A DNA stretch of 64,000 nucleotides from Gymnopus androsaceus JB14 (GCA_009733575.1 ML769408.1:1-64000), one strand, 5' to 3'; numbered from the stretch's first letter, positions 10,778 to 23,632 are shown. The notes: generated from the letters alone by a model not told the origin. Numbers and translations are program-made.

Positions 10778-12994
10778 ATGTCATACATCAGTATTTCCTT
10801 GGCTCTCGCACTTGTTTCTTTATGGATTCTTTGCCACCGGTTACTGGCCAACAAAACACGTTGCTTAATTCCTGGACCCCCGTCCAAGAGTTTGGTGTTT
10901 GGGCATGCTGTAGAGCTTGCTCAAACTCCAGTAGGAACGTGCTATAGTGCCTGGGAGCGCATGTACGGACCTACCTATATGCTACATGGACCGTTTTTGG
11001 TGAGTGGCCAGTGGAACTTGTTCGTGACGAAATTCAGGCTGACATTTCCTAAGCAACAAAGGCTGGTAATTGGCGATCCAAAGGGTTTACAATTTGTCTT
11101 GAGTAGGAAATCGTTTGAACGTAATGCGGCAGACAGAGCTGCTCTTGAACTCTTTGTACATAGATCACTCCCATTTTCTGCGCATTAATTGATTGGTCAT
11201 CTAGTTTGGAAGGGGAATGTTTAGTGCTGAAGGTACGCAACAACTCCAAATAAAAAAACACTAATCGGAACCTACTGTGCAGGCGACGAACATGCAAGAA
11301 TGAGAAAAACTTTGAGCGGAGCATTTTCGTGAGCTTACCTTGGGCTATTATCGTTATCATACAGCTTCACCTACACCTACAAGTGCACAGTCTATCCAAG
11401 AGGTCTCTCATGTCTTCTTCGAGCTAACGGACCGTGTAAGCCCACCAATCAATAGTCAAATACATGCTCAGTAACGACTCTTTATCATCTGCAGCTGGTT
11501 AATGAATGGATCCAAAATATCGACACGAACCCTATCTTTGATATATCGGCAGCAATCCAACGACTAACGTCAGTAGTCTCTTCAGTTATCATCACTCAAC
11601 CAATTGAATAATTTTTGCCTTTCCACCAGCCTTGATGCAATCAGCATGACTATGTTCTCCTACGATCTCACTACCGCCAAGAGCAATATTCCTATTTTGC
11701 TCCAAAAAATCACGAATTCCCCTCCATCCGGAAAATTAATGATTTTGTTGGAATCTCTTGCAGAAAAATTCCCAGTCATGCTCAATCTTCCTTCTCCCAT
11801 GAAGAGCTGGTGCAACACTTTGCGAAAATCATTGGGAGTGATTGCAGAAGATGTTTGGTCTGGTCGCGAAGGGGCCGGAATGCATGCTAAGTTGTTAAAC
11901 GTGCTCAGTGAGTTAGGATTCCAGAATTTAAAAGGTTTTACAGATGGCTATTTTACTGAAAAGTATTAAACATTTGTAGAGAAGGCTGACGTGCCGGTGA
12001 CGGAAACAATTGCACAGGTATGTGAATGTAAGTTGTTTGCTGGCTGTTCTTGGCTGAATACGTCGTTCGAAATTTAGATTGTTGGCATTCTGTTTGCAGG
12101 CACTGAGACCTCTGCTAATGTAATTGTGGTAAGTGAGGTACTGTATACTGATCGCTGCCACCTGTTAATGTCCTTTCGGATTAAAGGAATGTCTCTATGA
12201 ACTGTCCAAAAATCAGGACATGCAAAACAAACTCCGCACTGAACTGGTCGAGTTTGAAGCTCAGAAAGGGAGGCAGCCTAATATTAAGGACCTCACTAGT
12301 ACTGTTGCCCTTCCATACCTTGATGCGATTACTCGGGAGACACTGCGAACCAAAGCGGTTTTGACTTCGATCAGTCGGGTGGTAAGTGCCCCAAACTTGT
12401 TTATACATTTCTTGAGACTTTGTTGACTTTCAAAATCTAAGGCCACTCAGGATGAATATATTCCTCTTCAGTTTCCACTCAAAGGGGTTCCACCGCAGGC
12501 AGATCAGTACATGGTTCCTGTCAAGGCAGGTATGTTGATTGAAATTCCAGTTAGAGATGGGGTCAATGTCAGTGAGCGGATATGGGGCAATGATGCAAAG
12601 ATCTTCAACCCAGAAAGATGGTTGAGCCCTGAGAGTACAGCCGTCGTAAACTCTCCTAGTCATCTATTGACCTTTGGTGATGGGTATGCTGCTTTCTTCC
12701 CTCTGTTCTGAGTTTACTGGGATTTACAATAGGGCATAGACCCAAGATCTGTTTAGGCCGGATATTCGCAACAGCAGAGTTCAAAGTAAGTAAAACTAAT
12801 GAGACTTTGCAGATATATTGCTGATTGATACTCAGGTGGTTATCTCAGGAATCATTCGCCGATTCCGGCTTCACAAGGAGGAGGGTCTTGAATTCGACTT
12901 TTACCATATGGGTGGAAACACAATCAAACCAATGGTTCGTGGCCAGCAGGACAAGGGGCCACAGATGCCACTGAAGGTTAACATTCTGGATTAG
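10778..12994 (+). CDS. Cytochrome P450 monooxygenase
   Basis: A membrane-anchored P450. The ATG at 10778 opens an N-terminal anchor (ISISLALALVSLWILCH) followed by the proline hinge IPGPPSKS. Exons then give LVIGDPKGLQFVLSRKSFER, GDEHARMRKTLSGAFS, the I-helix AGTETSA, the K-helix ETLR (ExxR), NPERW, and the heme loop. At the last intron the acceptor after GCATAG gives FGDGPKICLGR, which fits FxxGx(R/K)xCxG with Lys at the usual Arg. The first possible acceptor would leave the loop two residues too long. The gene has about ten introns and no frameshift in the exons followed. The substrate is unknown. Its 3' end from 12,619 is repeated after 23,245, where a Copia LTR abuts it, so one allele or copy carries an insertion at the Trp codon of NPERW. 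Confidence 0.88.
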
Positions 12995-13316
12995 ATTTTG
13001 GAAAATCAGTTTCACCGGCAACCTAATTATTATTATTTACACTAAGTAAGTATAGACCTCAGGATTGACTTGCAGAAGGTTGTCAAATGACTGATGTATT
13101 GAAGGATGCGAAGCTTTCTTTCCGTCCACGCTGTTTCTTTGACCTGCTATTGATCAGATGAAAAGAGAAAGAATCTCCCATCTCACAAGTTCACTACGTG
13201 TTTGTGACGTATCCTTCGACTTCACGCTGCATATATGGTGGTCATGAATCGTATACTCTCACACCCGCTCTGACAGTAACCTCACTTCTTGGCTCTAAAT
13301 CCCATCGCGACAGCCA
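12995..13316. other. P450/oxalate decarboxylase spacer
   Basis: The downstream flank of the P450 and presumed promoter of the oxalate decarboxylase copy 1. No further gene was seen. The same spacer recurs at 23,633-23,929. Confidence 0.5.
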
Positions 13317-14599
13317 ATGGCACCCAAAGAAGATCCATTCACGGCGAGACACCGAGACCCAAACGATAATGCCGTCGACTCAGTCAAGGAAAGGCTGAAC
13401 CCTATACCTTACCGTAATGGTAAAGGTTCAACAGTGCTTGGTCCCCGGAACATCGAACGAGAGCGGCAGAACCCCGATATGCTAAGGCCTCCTTCGACGG
13501 ACCACGGGACCCTCCCGAACATGAAATGGAGCTTCGCCGACTCGCATACAAGGATTGAGGAGGGTGGATGGGCACGTCAAACAACAGTCCGTGAACTGCC
13601 AACTAGCATAGAGCTAGCTGGTGTTAACATGAGACTGGACGAGGGAGCAATTCGAGAGTTGCACTGGCATAAGGAAGCAGAATGGGCATATGTGCTTGAA
13701 GGAAAGGTACTGGTCTTTGCCTATAGGATGAATAACAGCACTGACTTTTTACAGGTCCGTGTGACTGCATTGGACACTGAAGGTGGCAATTTCATTGGTG
13801 AAGTCGAAAAGGGAGACCTATGGTACTTCCCCGCCGGCCATCCTCATAGTCTTCAGGGCATGAGCCCTGGCGGATGTGAGTTTCCTGCTGATCTTCGATG
13901 ACGGTAATTTCAGCGAGGATTCCACATTCCTTCTATCCGACTTCATGGCTCATATTCCGAAATCTGTCCTCGCGAAGAACTTCCGCGTTGCGCCTGAGAT
14001 TTTCGCTACCATTCCCACAAAGGAGAAATACATCTTCGCTGGCTCTTTGCCTGGTTCAATGGAGGAGGAGACCCCGGATAAGCCTGGAATTAAGCCATCT
14101 CGCCATCGCTTCACACACAAGATGCTAGCCCAGGAGCCGGTAAAGACAAGCGCAGGTGAAGTTCGTATTACCGACACTTCAAACTTCCCTCTGTCTACCA
14201 CCGTCTCTGCCGCCCATGTAACCATTGCCCCTGGTGGCATTCGAGAAATGCATTGGCATCCTAATGCTGACGAGTGGTCTTTCTTCATCCGTGGCCGCGC
14301 TCGCATCACAGTGTTTGCCTCTTTCGAACATGGCGCGGACGTTTGATTATTCTGCTGGAGATGTAGGCATTGTTCCAAGTCACTCGGTCACTATGTGGAG
14401 AATCTTTCGACAACCGAAGAAGTCGAGATGCTCGAGATTTTTAAGGCGCCAAAGTTTGAGGACTTTAGTCTGGAGCAATGGCTCGCTGCGACACAAAGAG
14501 GAATGTGGCGGAGCATCTGTTCATGAATAACCCGAAGGCTGGTGCCAAGTTCACGGAGGAACTGAGAGCTGTCAAAGAGGTGGTAAACCGAAACTTTGA
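13317..14599 (+). pseudogene. Oxalate decarboxylase, copy 1, frameshifted
   Basis: The same two-exon bicupin gene as at 23,930-25,214. Five one-base differences break the frame relative to that copy: an extra T at 13,881-13,883, an extra T at 14,322-14,324, one base fewer near 14,371-14,385, a missing C near 14,496, and a missing A near 14,585. Nearly all are in short homopolymers and amino-acid-level divergence is otherwise minimal. This fits consensus error better than long-term decay. Metal-ligand motifs (ELHWHKEAEW, EMHWHPNADEW) are preserved. Confidence 0.75.
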
Positions 14600-16125
14600 A
14601 GCGGAAGCCTGAGCGAATCGTATGATGCTGTTCTGTCGCACTAAAGATTAAACTACAGTATCCTATATCCTATACTTAAAATGAAACGGGCGCTAACATT
14701 CAAACTCAGCAGATTGGTAGAATAACCTGTCAAACTAAGTTTAGCGCGCACGCAGCGGCAGCGTTTCCCCGGGGAGCCGGAAATCTGTTTTCAGACTCTG
14801 CGCAGGCATAAGCTCCGCGCAGCGGGCCGCGGCAGCTGGGGGCCTGGGGGGACCCCAGGTGCTCCACGCAGTGGCCGTCGGCGGCGGCGCCGCAATCCTG
14901 ACCTTCAAATTTATACTGTAGTTTCCATGAAACTATTGGTGGTGCTGGTCCTGAGCAATGGATTAAAGCCTCTAACTTCAGACACCCACTTATGATTCTG
15001 GAGTGTCAGAGCAGTTTGTGGGTGAAAATTTTTAGTTGGAACTACTTATTTAAGGCAAATACTTAAAAGAGAAATGTATTAATCTAACATGAGATTAAAT
15101 ACTTAATCTATGCATGTAAAAGTTAATCCTTCAAGAGCCCACTGCAGAGTGACAAGACATACATGTAATTATGGAGTGAGTGGTCAACTTTAAGCGGGAT
15201 GTCAGCAGAAGTTAGTGTAAGGGAGAAACCTCTAACAGTACAAGTTTCTGTCCGCATGGTTTTTCTCTTAAATTACATTTATTCCAACTTATTCTTCATA
15301 AATTTGTGAATCAATGCCTCCGTATTTACATGTTAAATTTTGTCCTCATACTATGAAGTACCGAGTAAGCATTCAAAAATGTCCATACTGAAAAATATTT
15401 GTAAAACTTGATGAAGTGTTCAAGCTTCGTAGTATATTAGAATATATACAATTGCAGAATTTAGCGGTTTTAAGAGAATGTTTGATGTAAGTGCATTTCC
15501 AATGGTCCTTTGCTGGCTCTTGATGAATGCTCAACTTCATTTCCAACCTCCAGGATATAGTTATCCTTTCCAAAGTATACTTAGGGCATGTGGCTTGGGA
15601 CATATCAATATATAAGAAAATTTATGCGATGTGACCAGGATGATGGAATCCAAATGCACCAGGAAAAGCATACTGTCACAAAAGTCCTGAATATTTCAGT
15701 TTCAGTATATTGCAAAAGTAAATTGATGGAATGCTAGAAAAACATGTATGAAAGTGTACAGGAAAAGTTTCAAAGAAGAACAAATGAGAATTGCACTCTC
15801 TGCAAACTTTTCGTTGTCAAAAGTGCATCAATGGTATGTTCATTTGGAACTAACAGAGAAAAGTTAGAATATTCTTAAATAATACCCGAGGACCGTCTTG
15901 CCCGTGCACGAGGACGGTCAAGCAAGCTTGTATAGCTTGGAGGTCAGACCATATAATTGTATACTTAGATGTATCGGGCCGAACTGATTTGCTGACAAGG
16001 CCGCTATCGTTCTCCTCTTTCAACTTCCACCCGGCGGTCCATTTTCAGTTATTTTGGCTTTTACTGTCTAATCCATACCTACAGTTTGCAATGGTCTTTA
16101 ATCTGGCGACATTTCTTCTTTAAAC
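14600..16125. other. Long AT-rich spacer, copy 1
   Basis: No gene was recognised. A GC-rich block of about 150 bp (14,745-14,900) sits in AT-rich surroundings. The rest contains short inverted repeats such as AGATTAAATACTTAATCT. It is the counterpart of 25,215-26,732. Confidence 0.5.
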
Positions 16126-19100
16126 ATGTCTGAGCAACCGTCTGCGATTGCCCGGTTAGTTGTTCGCTTCTACCCTCAGTTTACTTGTTGCTTACATTCA
16201 GAACGCAGGGACGCGAAGCAAATCATGCATTTAAAGGAACTCTTGAAGACCAAAGAACCTTTCGATAGAGAAATTGATTTCCAGAGAAAGAAGTGAGTCT
16301 CGGTCCATTGTCTGAAATCAATTGTCTTCTAAAGTTTACTCTGTAGCTTAAGAAGACGTCACCTCAGTGTTACTACTCGTTATCCTTATGCAAAAGAGTC
16401 TGAAAATGCAGAACACACTCTGGATGCAGACATCCTATGCGTTCATATCCGACTACAAGCAGCGATTAGGGCGTATTGATCGTGCGTCCAAAGACAGACC
16501 ACAAAGTCGGGTAACCCATCTCGCCATGGTCCTGTCGAGCATCGAAAGCTGCTTCAGCGCTTCCGTCAGTTCCTGGCGGAGGAAGACAAATTCTGACCCA
16601 ATTTGTTGTCCGCTACCATCGCTCATTCTCCTTGGATGAAGCACATCCGGTCCTTGTCACTCTCGGTATCTGTCCGACACGGATACCACAGACGAGGTCC
16701 CACGGGCGAACGGTCGTAATCACTTTCAGTTCCCTGTTCGACATCCTTTACCCCTTCCCTACACGCAGACCGTGAGAGCGCCTGTGACCATCTTGAGCAA
16801 GGCGCTTGTATGTCTAGGTGATATCGCTCGATACAAGGAGCAGTACAATGAAGGTGGCGGCAGGTCAAAAATCGGATCTGAGGAGGGAGGCCGCAAAAGA
16901 ACAAGAAAGGTGGCGCGTTCACATCCGACATACCTCCGCCCCAGGAACTACGAGAGAGCCCGCATCTGCTATGAACAAGCTAAATTCCTAACGCCTCAGT
17001 GGAGGAAATCCTTCTCATCAGTTGGCTTATCCTAGCAACGGTATGAAAAGGACTCCTTCGCTCGTTAGTGCACATTACCGCTCTCTTTGCGTCAAGCACC
17101 CTTACGAAACTGCATCCGATAACATGGATAATTTGCTCAGCAAGACTTTGGACCATTGGAGGCCTAATGAAAAAGATGACATTCCTTCCGATATTGCTCA
17201 TGTACCGAAAGTGCTCATCGAGGAGTTTAAGAAAGGATTGTTGTTTTGCATGCATTGGTGGTGGCTCGGTCACGAAAGGTGTGTCAATAACTCTCATTGA
17301 AAGTCGTTTCCTGATAACGACCGTTGTAGCAATGATCAACTCACCGTCAAGGAAGTTGACAACATCTTTAACCAATTTTACAGACCTGATATCCGAAGCG
17401 ACATTTATCCGTGGAGTTTATAGCGCAACTCATCACTCTTGCGCAAGGGGCGCTTTGGAAAGTGCGAATGCTTCAGGATGCATCGTCGGTCCAAACAGCA
17501 AGTCAAAATCTCGTTCAGAGTCCTCTCTTCCATCAACAGTCATAGAAGCTCGGATCTACACGCACCTGCTGTCTCTGTACCGCGCGATACTTGAGGTTGG
17601 CATCGATAAATTGAAGGAACCACCACCTATGGATTCGGAGACCAGACCTTGCGCAGCGCGCTCATTGCGGAGTTCCGGAGGACATTACCTGCGCTGAGAA
17701 TTGCTGGAAAATGGCTCAGAGCCAACTACAAATATGTCAGTGGCCAGTCCTGAAGCGCAGGGTGTACTCAACAGAAAAGGAAAGTCGAGGGACGTTGTTA
17801 AATCACCAGGTATCATCAGCCCCTCATCCACCGAGACTATTGATTTCTGGGAGCAAGTACGCCGAGTTCTTGCGAGCATTGTCTCGTGCCTTCCCGGCAG
17901 AACGATTGCCAGATCTGAGCTTTCCATTGTTGGAGGATATCGAAATGGAGAGGGTTCAGGCCCTTAAAGACTTATATGGACCGGCAAAGAGACTGTGGAT
18001 CGGACGACAGCGTACCCCAGAAGGAGAGTGAAGTGCATCCCAATGATGTGCAGCTTAATGAGGATCAAAGACATCCTCAACGATGCCCAAGGCTTTGGTT
18101 AAGATGGAGGGTAAACGCCAATAAAATCTGACAGCGAGCAAGTTGTTGATCTTTTTTTAGAACTCACCTCTCGCTATATATGGCACCAGTTTGTTCTGAG
18201 AGGCGTCGAGTCCCAAGTCAGGCCAATTCCGGTGTGCCTCCCTCCTTCAACTCCCTTTCTGGCTCTTTCTCAAAACGTTCCTCCCGTTGACCTCGAAAGA
18301 GATGCTATGACGGAACTTACATCTAATACGGACGATGCTGTTCTTCGCGATCCATTTGGTCACTTGAACGACGAGGACGATGGAGATGACGAGATTGTTT
18401 GGGATCCCAACCCGAGGTATTAGTTCTGCTTCCTCTCATCAAACAATCGCACTGACCGACTTTTCTTAGCGCTCCCGCGGATCCCTCGCCAGTATTGGCC
18501 GCGCGCGTAGCCAACATCCATGTTAGCTCCCCAAGTTCCGGGCGCTATCGTACCCATTTCTCCCAATCGCGCCGCCCTCATCTACCAAGCTGCCTGCATC
18601 GCCTGTGCATCCAAATATACATTCTCCTTTTTATTCGTACCCCAGCCAGCCTTCTGTTCTCATGTAGCCAAACCACGGCTGAGGATCTTCTCAAAGGCTT
18701 TATGGATCTAGGTCGTCCCAGCCGCTAGAACGACCTCCGACCTTTTAGTTCCACGATTGTTCGATCAGCCGGGAACAGTATCTGGACCGCCTCTCAGGAC
18801 GAGCGAGAACCTGCGTTACTCTACCAGTGGATCTCAGGCGATACATTCGTTGTCGCCGCAGACCCGACAGCAACAACCTGTATCTGCATCGCAGATCTTT
18901 CGTCGCAGCAGTCTATCTGGTCATACAAAACAGTCAAACTCCCAACCATCATCTTGTTGGTACATTACCTTCCCGCGTCATTGTGCAACCGCCGTATTCT
19001 GGTGTCCAGATCCAGGGCACCAAACGATGCCTTCTGTGGATGTGCATTCTTTCCCTTCTACCTCTTACCAGGGACTTTGGGTTCGAGGCAGTTTGACGCT

Positions 19101-19325
19101 CCTCCACATCTTATGCACCAGGCTGACGTGGGCAATGCTTCCACTCCTTACCTCCATACCCAGTCTCCCCTTTTCGAAACTGCTCCCGGTAGCCTTTACA
19201 ATACAATTGGACCCCGCAAAACTTCCCGCCGCATCATACGCGACATCTTTCTTTCCACGACCCGCCCTGCCTTTTCTTCTCAAGCTATTCCGGCCCATGT
19301 CGTCGATCTGGGCAAACATGGGTAG
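16126..19325 (+). pseudogene. EST1/SMG7-like gene, copy 1, with many indels
   Basis: Collinear with the intact-looking copy at 26,733-29,925, from the same MSEQPSAIAR start to the same Trp-Ala-Asn-containing end. Numerous single-base indels scatter the product over several frames. At one site (18,289-18,300, DLERDAMTEL) this copy is in frame whereas the other is not, so neither copy alone gives a clean frame. Likely an error-rich duplicate or allele rather than an independent gene. Confidence 0.7.
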
Positions 19326-20064
19326 CGATGATAGCCTTCCAATGTTTTTACATTTCTTTGAACGACTTCAGGGCTTGTATAGCTCACAACGAGAACGGGG
19401 TTCTCTGAACCTACCAAATGGTCCATGTTCCCCTAGCCTCTACTTGGCGGTAGACCGCCATCCTTTCCCAGAATCCCGTAGCACCGATACGTGCCCTGGT
19501 TCAAAGGCATGCTGGTATATGAGAACCTGTCTTTCCTTCAAGGATAATTTATCGATGTATGATTGTGCCGAAACGATAACGATGAATCCCTCGTGTACGG
19601 TTGTATTCTCTAATCTGCGGGCTTCCTCCTTCCTCTTCCTTTCTATGTTGCTTTGAATACGTACTGCTTCAGTTACATCCTATCCTTTTCTGTTGTTGCA
19701 ATATATTGCTTTTGTATGTCCTGTACTTGTAGGGGTGCCTCTCTGCACAATGAAGGCCTGACTTTTAAGTATAGGAGAGTGTAATGCATGTTTACATGCC
19801 AACCAAGTTTTGCTTTGAAACTCCATACTTAAAATTTAAAGTAATCTCGAAATGATCAAACTCGTTTGGATTTCGTAAGGTAGCTCCAATGGCTACAAAG
19901 TACTTGGGCGCCATGAAGACCTGCAACTTTATACTTGATTCTTAAAGGCTCTGCGCTTTGATTCTTTATCGCCTACCCTCCCCTCTACTAACAGACATCG
20001 CCCAGGTTTCCACATCGTATCCACAAATCTCCATCGGCCTGTGTACTATCTTTCCAACCCACCA
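19326..20064. other. Spacer, copy 1
   Basis: The 3' flank of the EST1-like copy and 5' flank of the small coiled-coil gene. No gene was seen; counterpart of 29,926-30,666. Confidence 0.45.
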
Positions 20065-20488
20065 ATGCCATCCGAACGCTACCCTCGTTCTTGCTCCTTT
20101 ACAGATTAATCAAGCGAGCCCAGGAACTAATTCACCTAACCGGCCGATAAGGACAGGAGGCAAAACCTTCGGACGGCTTCCTAACATTATCCAATTCCAT
20201 CGCTTTCACCTGGTGGAAGCCTTTCTTCAACAAACACCTATGCAGATTCTGCTTCAGCAGCCTCCCATTGCAGCAGAATTCATCGCAGAAATGATACATG
20301 GCTTATGGATATCGGCCAACAGCGGATGAGCTGGAGGGAGAGGCATGCAGTGCACCGGGAGTGCTTTGCAAAAGGAGGAGCAGACGGATTTAGATTCAGC
20401 CGAAGTGGGGAGCAGAAGCAATGAGAGAAAGGTGCCTCTGCTGAGAGCAGTAAGTGTGCCCGCATTTTCTTCGTCATGCAAGGAATAA
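20065..20488 (+). pseudogene. Small coiled-coil protein, copy 1, frameshifted
   Basis: Matches the 136-residue gene at 30,667-31,077. Start codon and end are recognisable, but several indels break the frame. Confidence 0.55.
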
Positions 20489-20845
20489 CTTGCTGTCGTC
20501 CATAGCTTCCGCTACATCTGGGACTTTCTTTCATTCTTTTCACGATCTGTGGCTCGATCCGATGCAGATACAGTCTCCTGGAGAGGGCAAGTTGAAAGCG
20601 TAGATGCCTCCTTGAGTTTGTTGTGATGTGTAGTACCCGTCCCCCTTCGTATGCCTACAAAGAATAATCCAAGGATAAGTTGTAGTTGTCTACCATCAGA
20701 CGTGCATAGATGATGGAGGTTGCTGTGGCAACTCGCTTGCTGAGTTGGTCAGAGAAAAATCCCATATTGGGGAAAATTACTTACACAAAGATACAAGTCG
20801 CGTCGCAATATGGCACGAATGCAGGAACTCGCCTCTCGAGACTCT

Positions 20846-21530
20846 GCCGAGCGTGTATTCGGAGGCTTTTTATACGTCTCTCCAAACCCCTTGGAGGAGT
20901 GTAGCGTCAGTCTCATCCGGTCCTCGAGGGATTAGATGACAGAATTTGTCTTTTCTTCAGACGCGAGATGACTGGCGATTGCTGTCTCCGAAATCCGTCA
21001 AGTCGGCAACTCTCGGCCAAAGATGTCTGTTTTCCGTGCAGCTTGATAGCGTGCTTCCCTATCTGCTCCGAGTGAATTCCTTCGGAAGAGAGGCGGGAGG
21101 GATGAAGAGTGGCTCTGGCTGTTTACCGGACGTTTGAGTGTATCTTGAGCGCAGGCTGAAATGCAGCCAGCAAGGTGCCGGGGATGCCACAGATGGTTGA
21201 GGATGAAAGAATGAGACGATGAAGGCAGGCATGGGTTGCTGCCAGCCGGTGTGATTACTGAGTTTTATATGAAAGTTTACGCTTGTTAGGCGGGTAGAAT
21301 GTTCCTTACGCCTTTTCCAGTATCTTCTTCGTTTTCCTTTTCCTCTATTGGGATCCTCCTCCTGCTCTCACTCGTCTCGTCTCCCCAGTCATCGGCTAGG
21401 TTTCGGTGGCCGGCTTTAGGGCGCCTCAAGTAGGACCTAGGAATTAGTTGGAGAATTGTAGGCCAAGATGTTGATGTACTCACAGAAAGATCAGATTTAT
21501 ACCAGCCTTCAGGAGTCCCAGTCCAGACAT
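20846..21530 (-). pseudogene. SUZ-domain protein, copy 1, frameshifted
   Basis: The counterpart of the minus-strand gene at 31,414-32,061. Several insertions disrupt both the coding exons and the splice context. Boundaries are transferred by collinearity. Confidence 0.55.
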
Positions 21531-21628
21531 TCCGAGAAAGTGGATTTAAGGGCATTCGGCCTGCAGACGCCGAACCGTCGCTTGGGCGCTTGCTGAGAAT
21601 AAGGCTTTTGCCTTTCAACCACCAATTA

Positions 21629-22567
21629 AGTGCCCAGGCACCCAAAGGCCTTTTCATCGAAAATATGTGAATTAGCAACGCCGATGGCTTTTATCAAGAG
21701 GGCTTTTCTGGAAGCGGTATCTATCAATCGTAAACTAACTTAGATGCCACTTGGTCTTCCCGAAAAGTAATTTCTGATGGTATCGATATCGGATAGAGTG
21801 AGCGGGGAGAAGAAGTCGTGAGACCCCGTGAGGTGTGCCAGGATGTCCGGATTGGTCAACACAGCATTCAAAGCTGTTGGAGTAGAAACCCAGCAGTTTT
21901 GATCCGGGAAAAACACGTTAATGGATGGCCAGGAGCTTCCGCTCCCCCAAAGTCGTGCCTCGGACCGATTAGGCAGATGATCCTAATAAGAAGACCGTTT
22001 TAGGTTTTAGGTACTTGATGTTCAACAGTACGCAATAGATATCTCTTCTGTGTGTATCTCCATATTTAGCACTAATGATAAAGGCCGTACGTATCCGATT
22101 GGATGGGGACACGATCCGCTGTCATTTGGACAATCAGACCAAACGGGGACAGCTCTCGGACGAGGCTCATCGGATGGAAAAGGTCCAGTTTCTCGGATGC
22201 TGAACATTTTGCAATAAACCACCCGAGAGAACAAGAAGGGGAACTTTTTCCGGTCAACTTGCGATGTTGCCTTCGGAAGGTATGAGAGTCCCGGAAGCGA
22301 AGGTTTAGATGAAATTTGTTGAGAGAGAAGATCCAAGCCTGAGGATGGTTTTCGAGTGGTGTTGACTGTGGTTTGCGGATCGTAAGTCCCTATGCTTGAT
22401 TACTGACGGCGACAATTAACTGATCTGCAGTCTGACAACTTACTGGTGTAAACACTTCGTAGCTCCCGCTGACTTGATATGGGTCCTCGTTGCGGCTGAA
22501 CCTACTTTCAAAGACTGAAATATCCCTCCGCCTGGCAAAGACTGTCATTCGGGGTGTCTTTGGGCGC
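21629..22567 (+). pseudogene. M20 metallodipeptidase, copy 1, truncated by the assembly gap
   Basis: The counterpart of the gene at 32,156. The expected start codon is altered, several indels disrupt the frame, and the sequence stops at the N run in the middle of the exon encoding the dimerisation region. Confidence 0.65.
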
Positions 22568-22592
22568 NNNNNNNNNNNNNNNNNNNNNNNNN
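22568..22592. other. Assembly gap (25 N)
   Basis: A run of 25 undetermined bases. It separates copy 1 of the direct repeat from the 3' end of a Copia-type element. The size is probably nominal. Confidence 1.
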
Positions 22593-22723
22593 AAAAAAAG
22601 GGAAAAAGAGGAAGATTTTTTTTTTTCAAAAAATGACCGTACGCTAAGTCATATCAAAAACTAGAACGTGGTTCTAAGTCCTTAAAAGCTTAATTCCCTA
22701 TCACTACTCTTAGCGAGGGGGAG
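22593..22723 (+). mobile_element. 3' internal end of a Copia-type retrotransposon
   Basis: A short stretch between the gap and the LTR. It ends in the purine-rich tract GCGAGGGGGAG (22,713-22,723) directly before the LTR's TGTTGAA, as expected for the polypurine tract of a Ty1/Copia element. No coding sequence could be recognised. Confidence 0.6.
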
Positions 22724-23244
22724 TGTTGAAAGGATCTGACGCTTACGATAGTGACGTCATCGATCGACTCGACATGAGTCTTTCGTCCCGTTAATACTCC
22801 TTGAAACACCTTTGTAGCTGCGCTACATAAGGCAACAGCACTGTCTTTGTATTTGCTCAATAAGCATACAAGACGCTGTAATTATGCCATTCGCTAGTTC
22901 TATAAATATGATACATACGCTTATGAAGCATATGAACTGTTCAATACAATAGTAGTCGAACGTAGTCGTAATTACTCGATCACACATCGTACTTACATGC
23001 TGTTGAACCATTATGATCGTACCCTATGCCCTAAGCCACCTTACTATGATACTGTATAGTTGTAGTCGTACTTAGTATAAATACTGTAGGTACTTACCGT
23101 ACTCCTTAGCACACTCAGTTGTACTACTACTTGTCTATACAAGAACTCTTCGCTCTCCAACTAGTCCTCCAGACCAGTCTACTTGCTACATAACCAGGTG
23201 AGTAATGGATCTCACCATTTGTTGATCATATGTCTGCTTCAACA
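22724..23244 (+). mobile_element. Copia-type LTR (3' LTR)
   Basis: The 521-bp segment begins TGTTGAA and ends TTCAACA, a perfect 7-bp inverted terminal pair with the canonical TG..CA ends. A polypurine tract precedes it. A TATA-like AGTATAAATACTG lies near 23,075. The base after it (23,245) is exactly where homology to the P450 exon (12,619) resumes, so TGGTT at 23,245-23,249 is the presumed 5-bp target duplication. The partner LTR is not in the window. Confidence 0.75.
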
Positions 23245-23632
23245 TGGTTGAGCCCTGAGGGCCTCCCTGAGAGTACAGCCGTCGTAAACTCTCCTAGTCA
23301 TCTATTGACCTTTGGTGATGGGTATGCTGCTTTCTTCCCTCTGTTCTGAGTTTACTGGGATTTACAATAGAGCATAGACCCAAGATCTGTCTAGGCCGGA
23401 CATTCGCAACAGCAGAGCTCAAAGTAAGTAAAACTAATGAGACTTTGCAGATATATTGCTGATCAATACTCAGGTGGTTATCTCAGGAATCATTCGCCGA
23501 TTCCGGCTTCACAAGGAGGAGGGCGTTGAATTCGACTTTTACCATATGGGTGGAAACACAATCAAACCAATGGTTCGTGGCCAGCAGGACAAGGGGTCAC
23601 AGATGCCACTGAAGGTTCAAATTCTGGATTAG
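23245..23632 (+). pseudogene. P450 3' fragment downstream of the Copia LTR
   Basis: Carries the end of the NPERW exon, the heme-loop exon and the C-terminus of the P450 at 10,778-12,994, with its introns. It starts abruptly at the LTR border in the Trp codon. A 12-bp local insertion follows the GAGCCCTGAG stretch. Without the upstream half it cannot give a P450. Confidence 0.8.

Larger units (their letters stand above)
12619..22567 (+). repeat. Copy 1 of a ~10-kb direct repeat
   Basis: This segment is collinear with 23,245-33,028 over its whole length. It covers the P450 3' end, oxalate decarboxylase, EST1/SMG7-like, a small coiled-coil gene, a SUZ gene and the first part of M20 peptidase. 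It stops at the N run. Differences are mostly one-base insertions and deletions, in genes and spacers alike, with copy 1 the more damaged. It may be an allele assembled in series with copy 2, or a tandem duplication. Confidence 0.9.

Noticed and set aside
13317..22567. Copy 1 genes as an independent functional gene set
   Set aside because: The indel pattern, also present in spacers and partly complementary to copy 2, fits an error-rich duplicate or allele better than separate genes.
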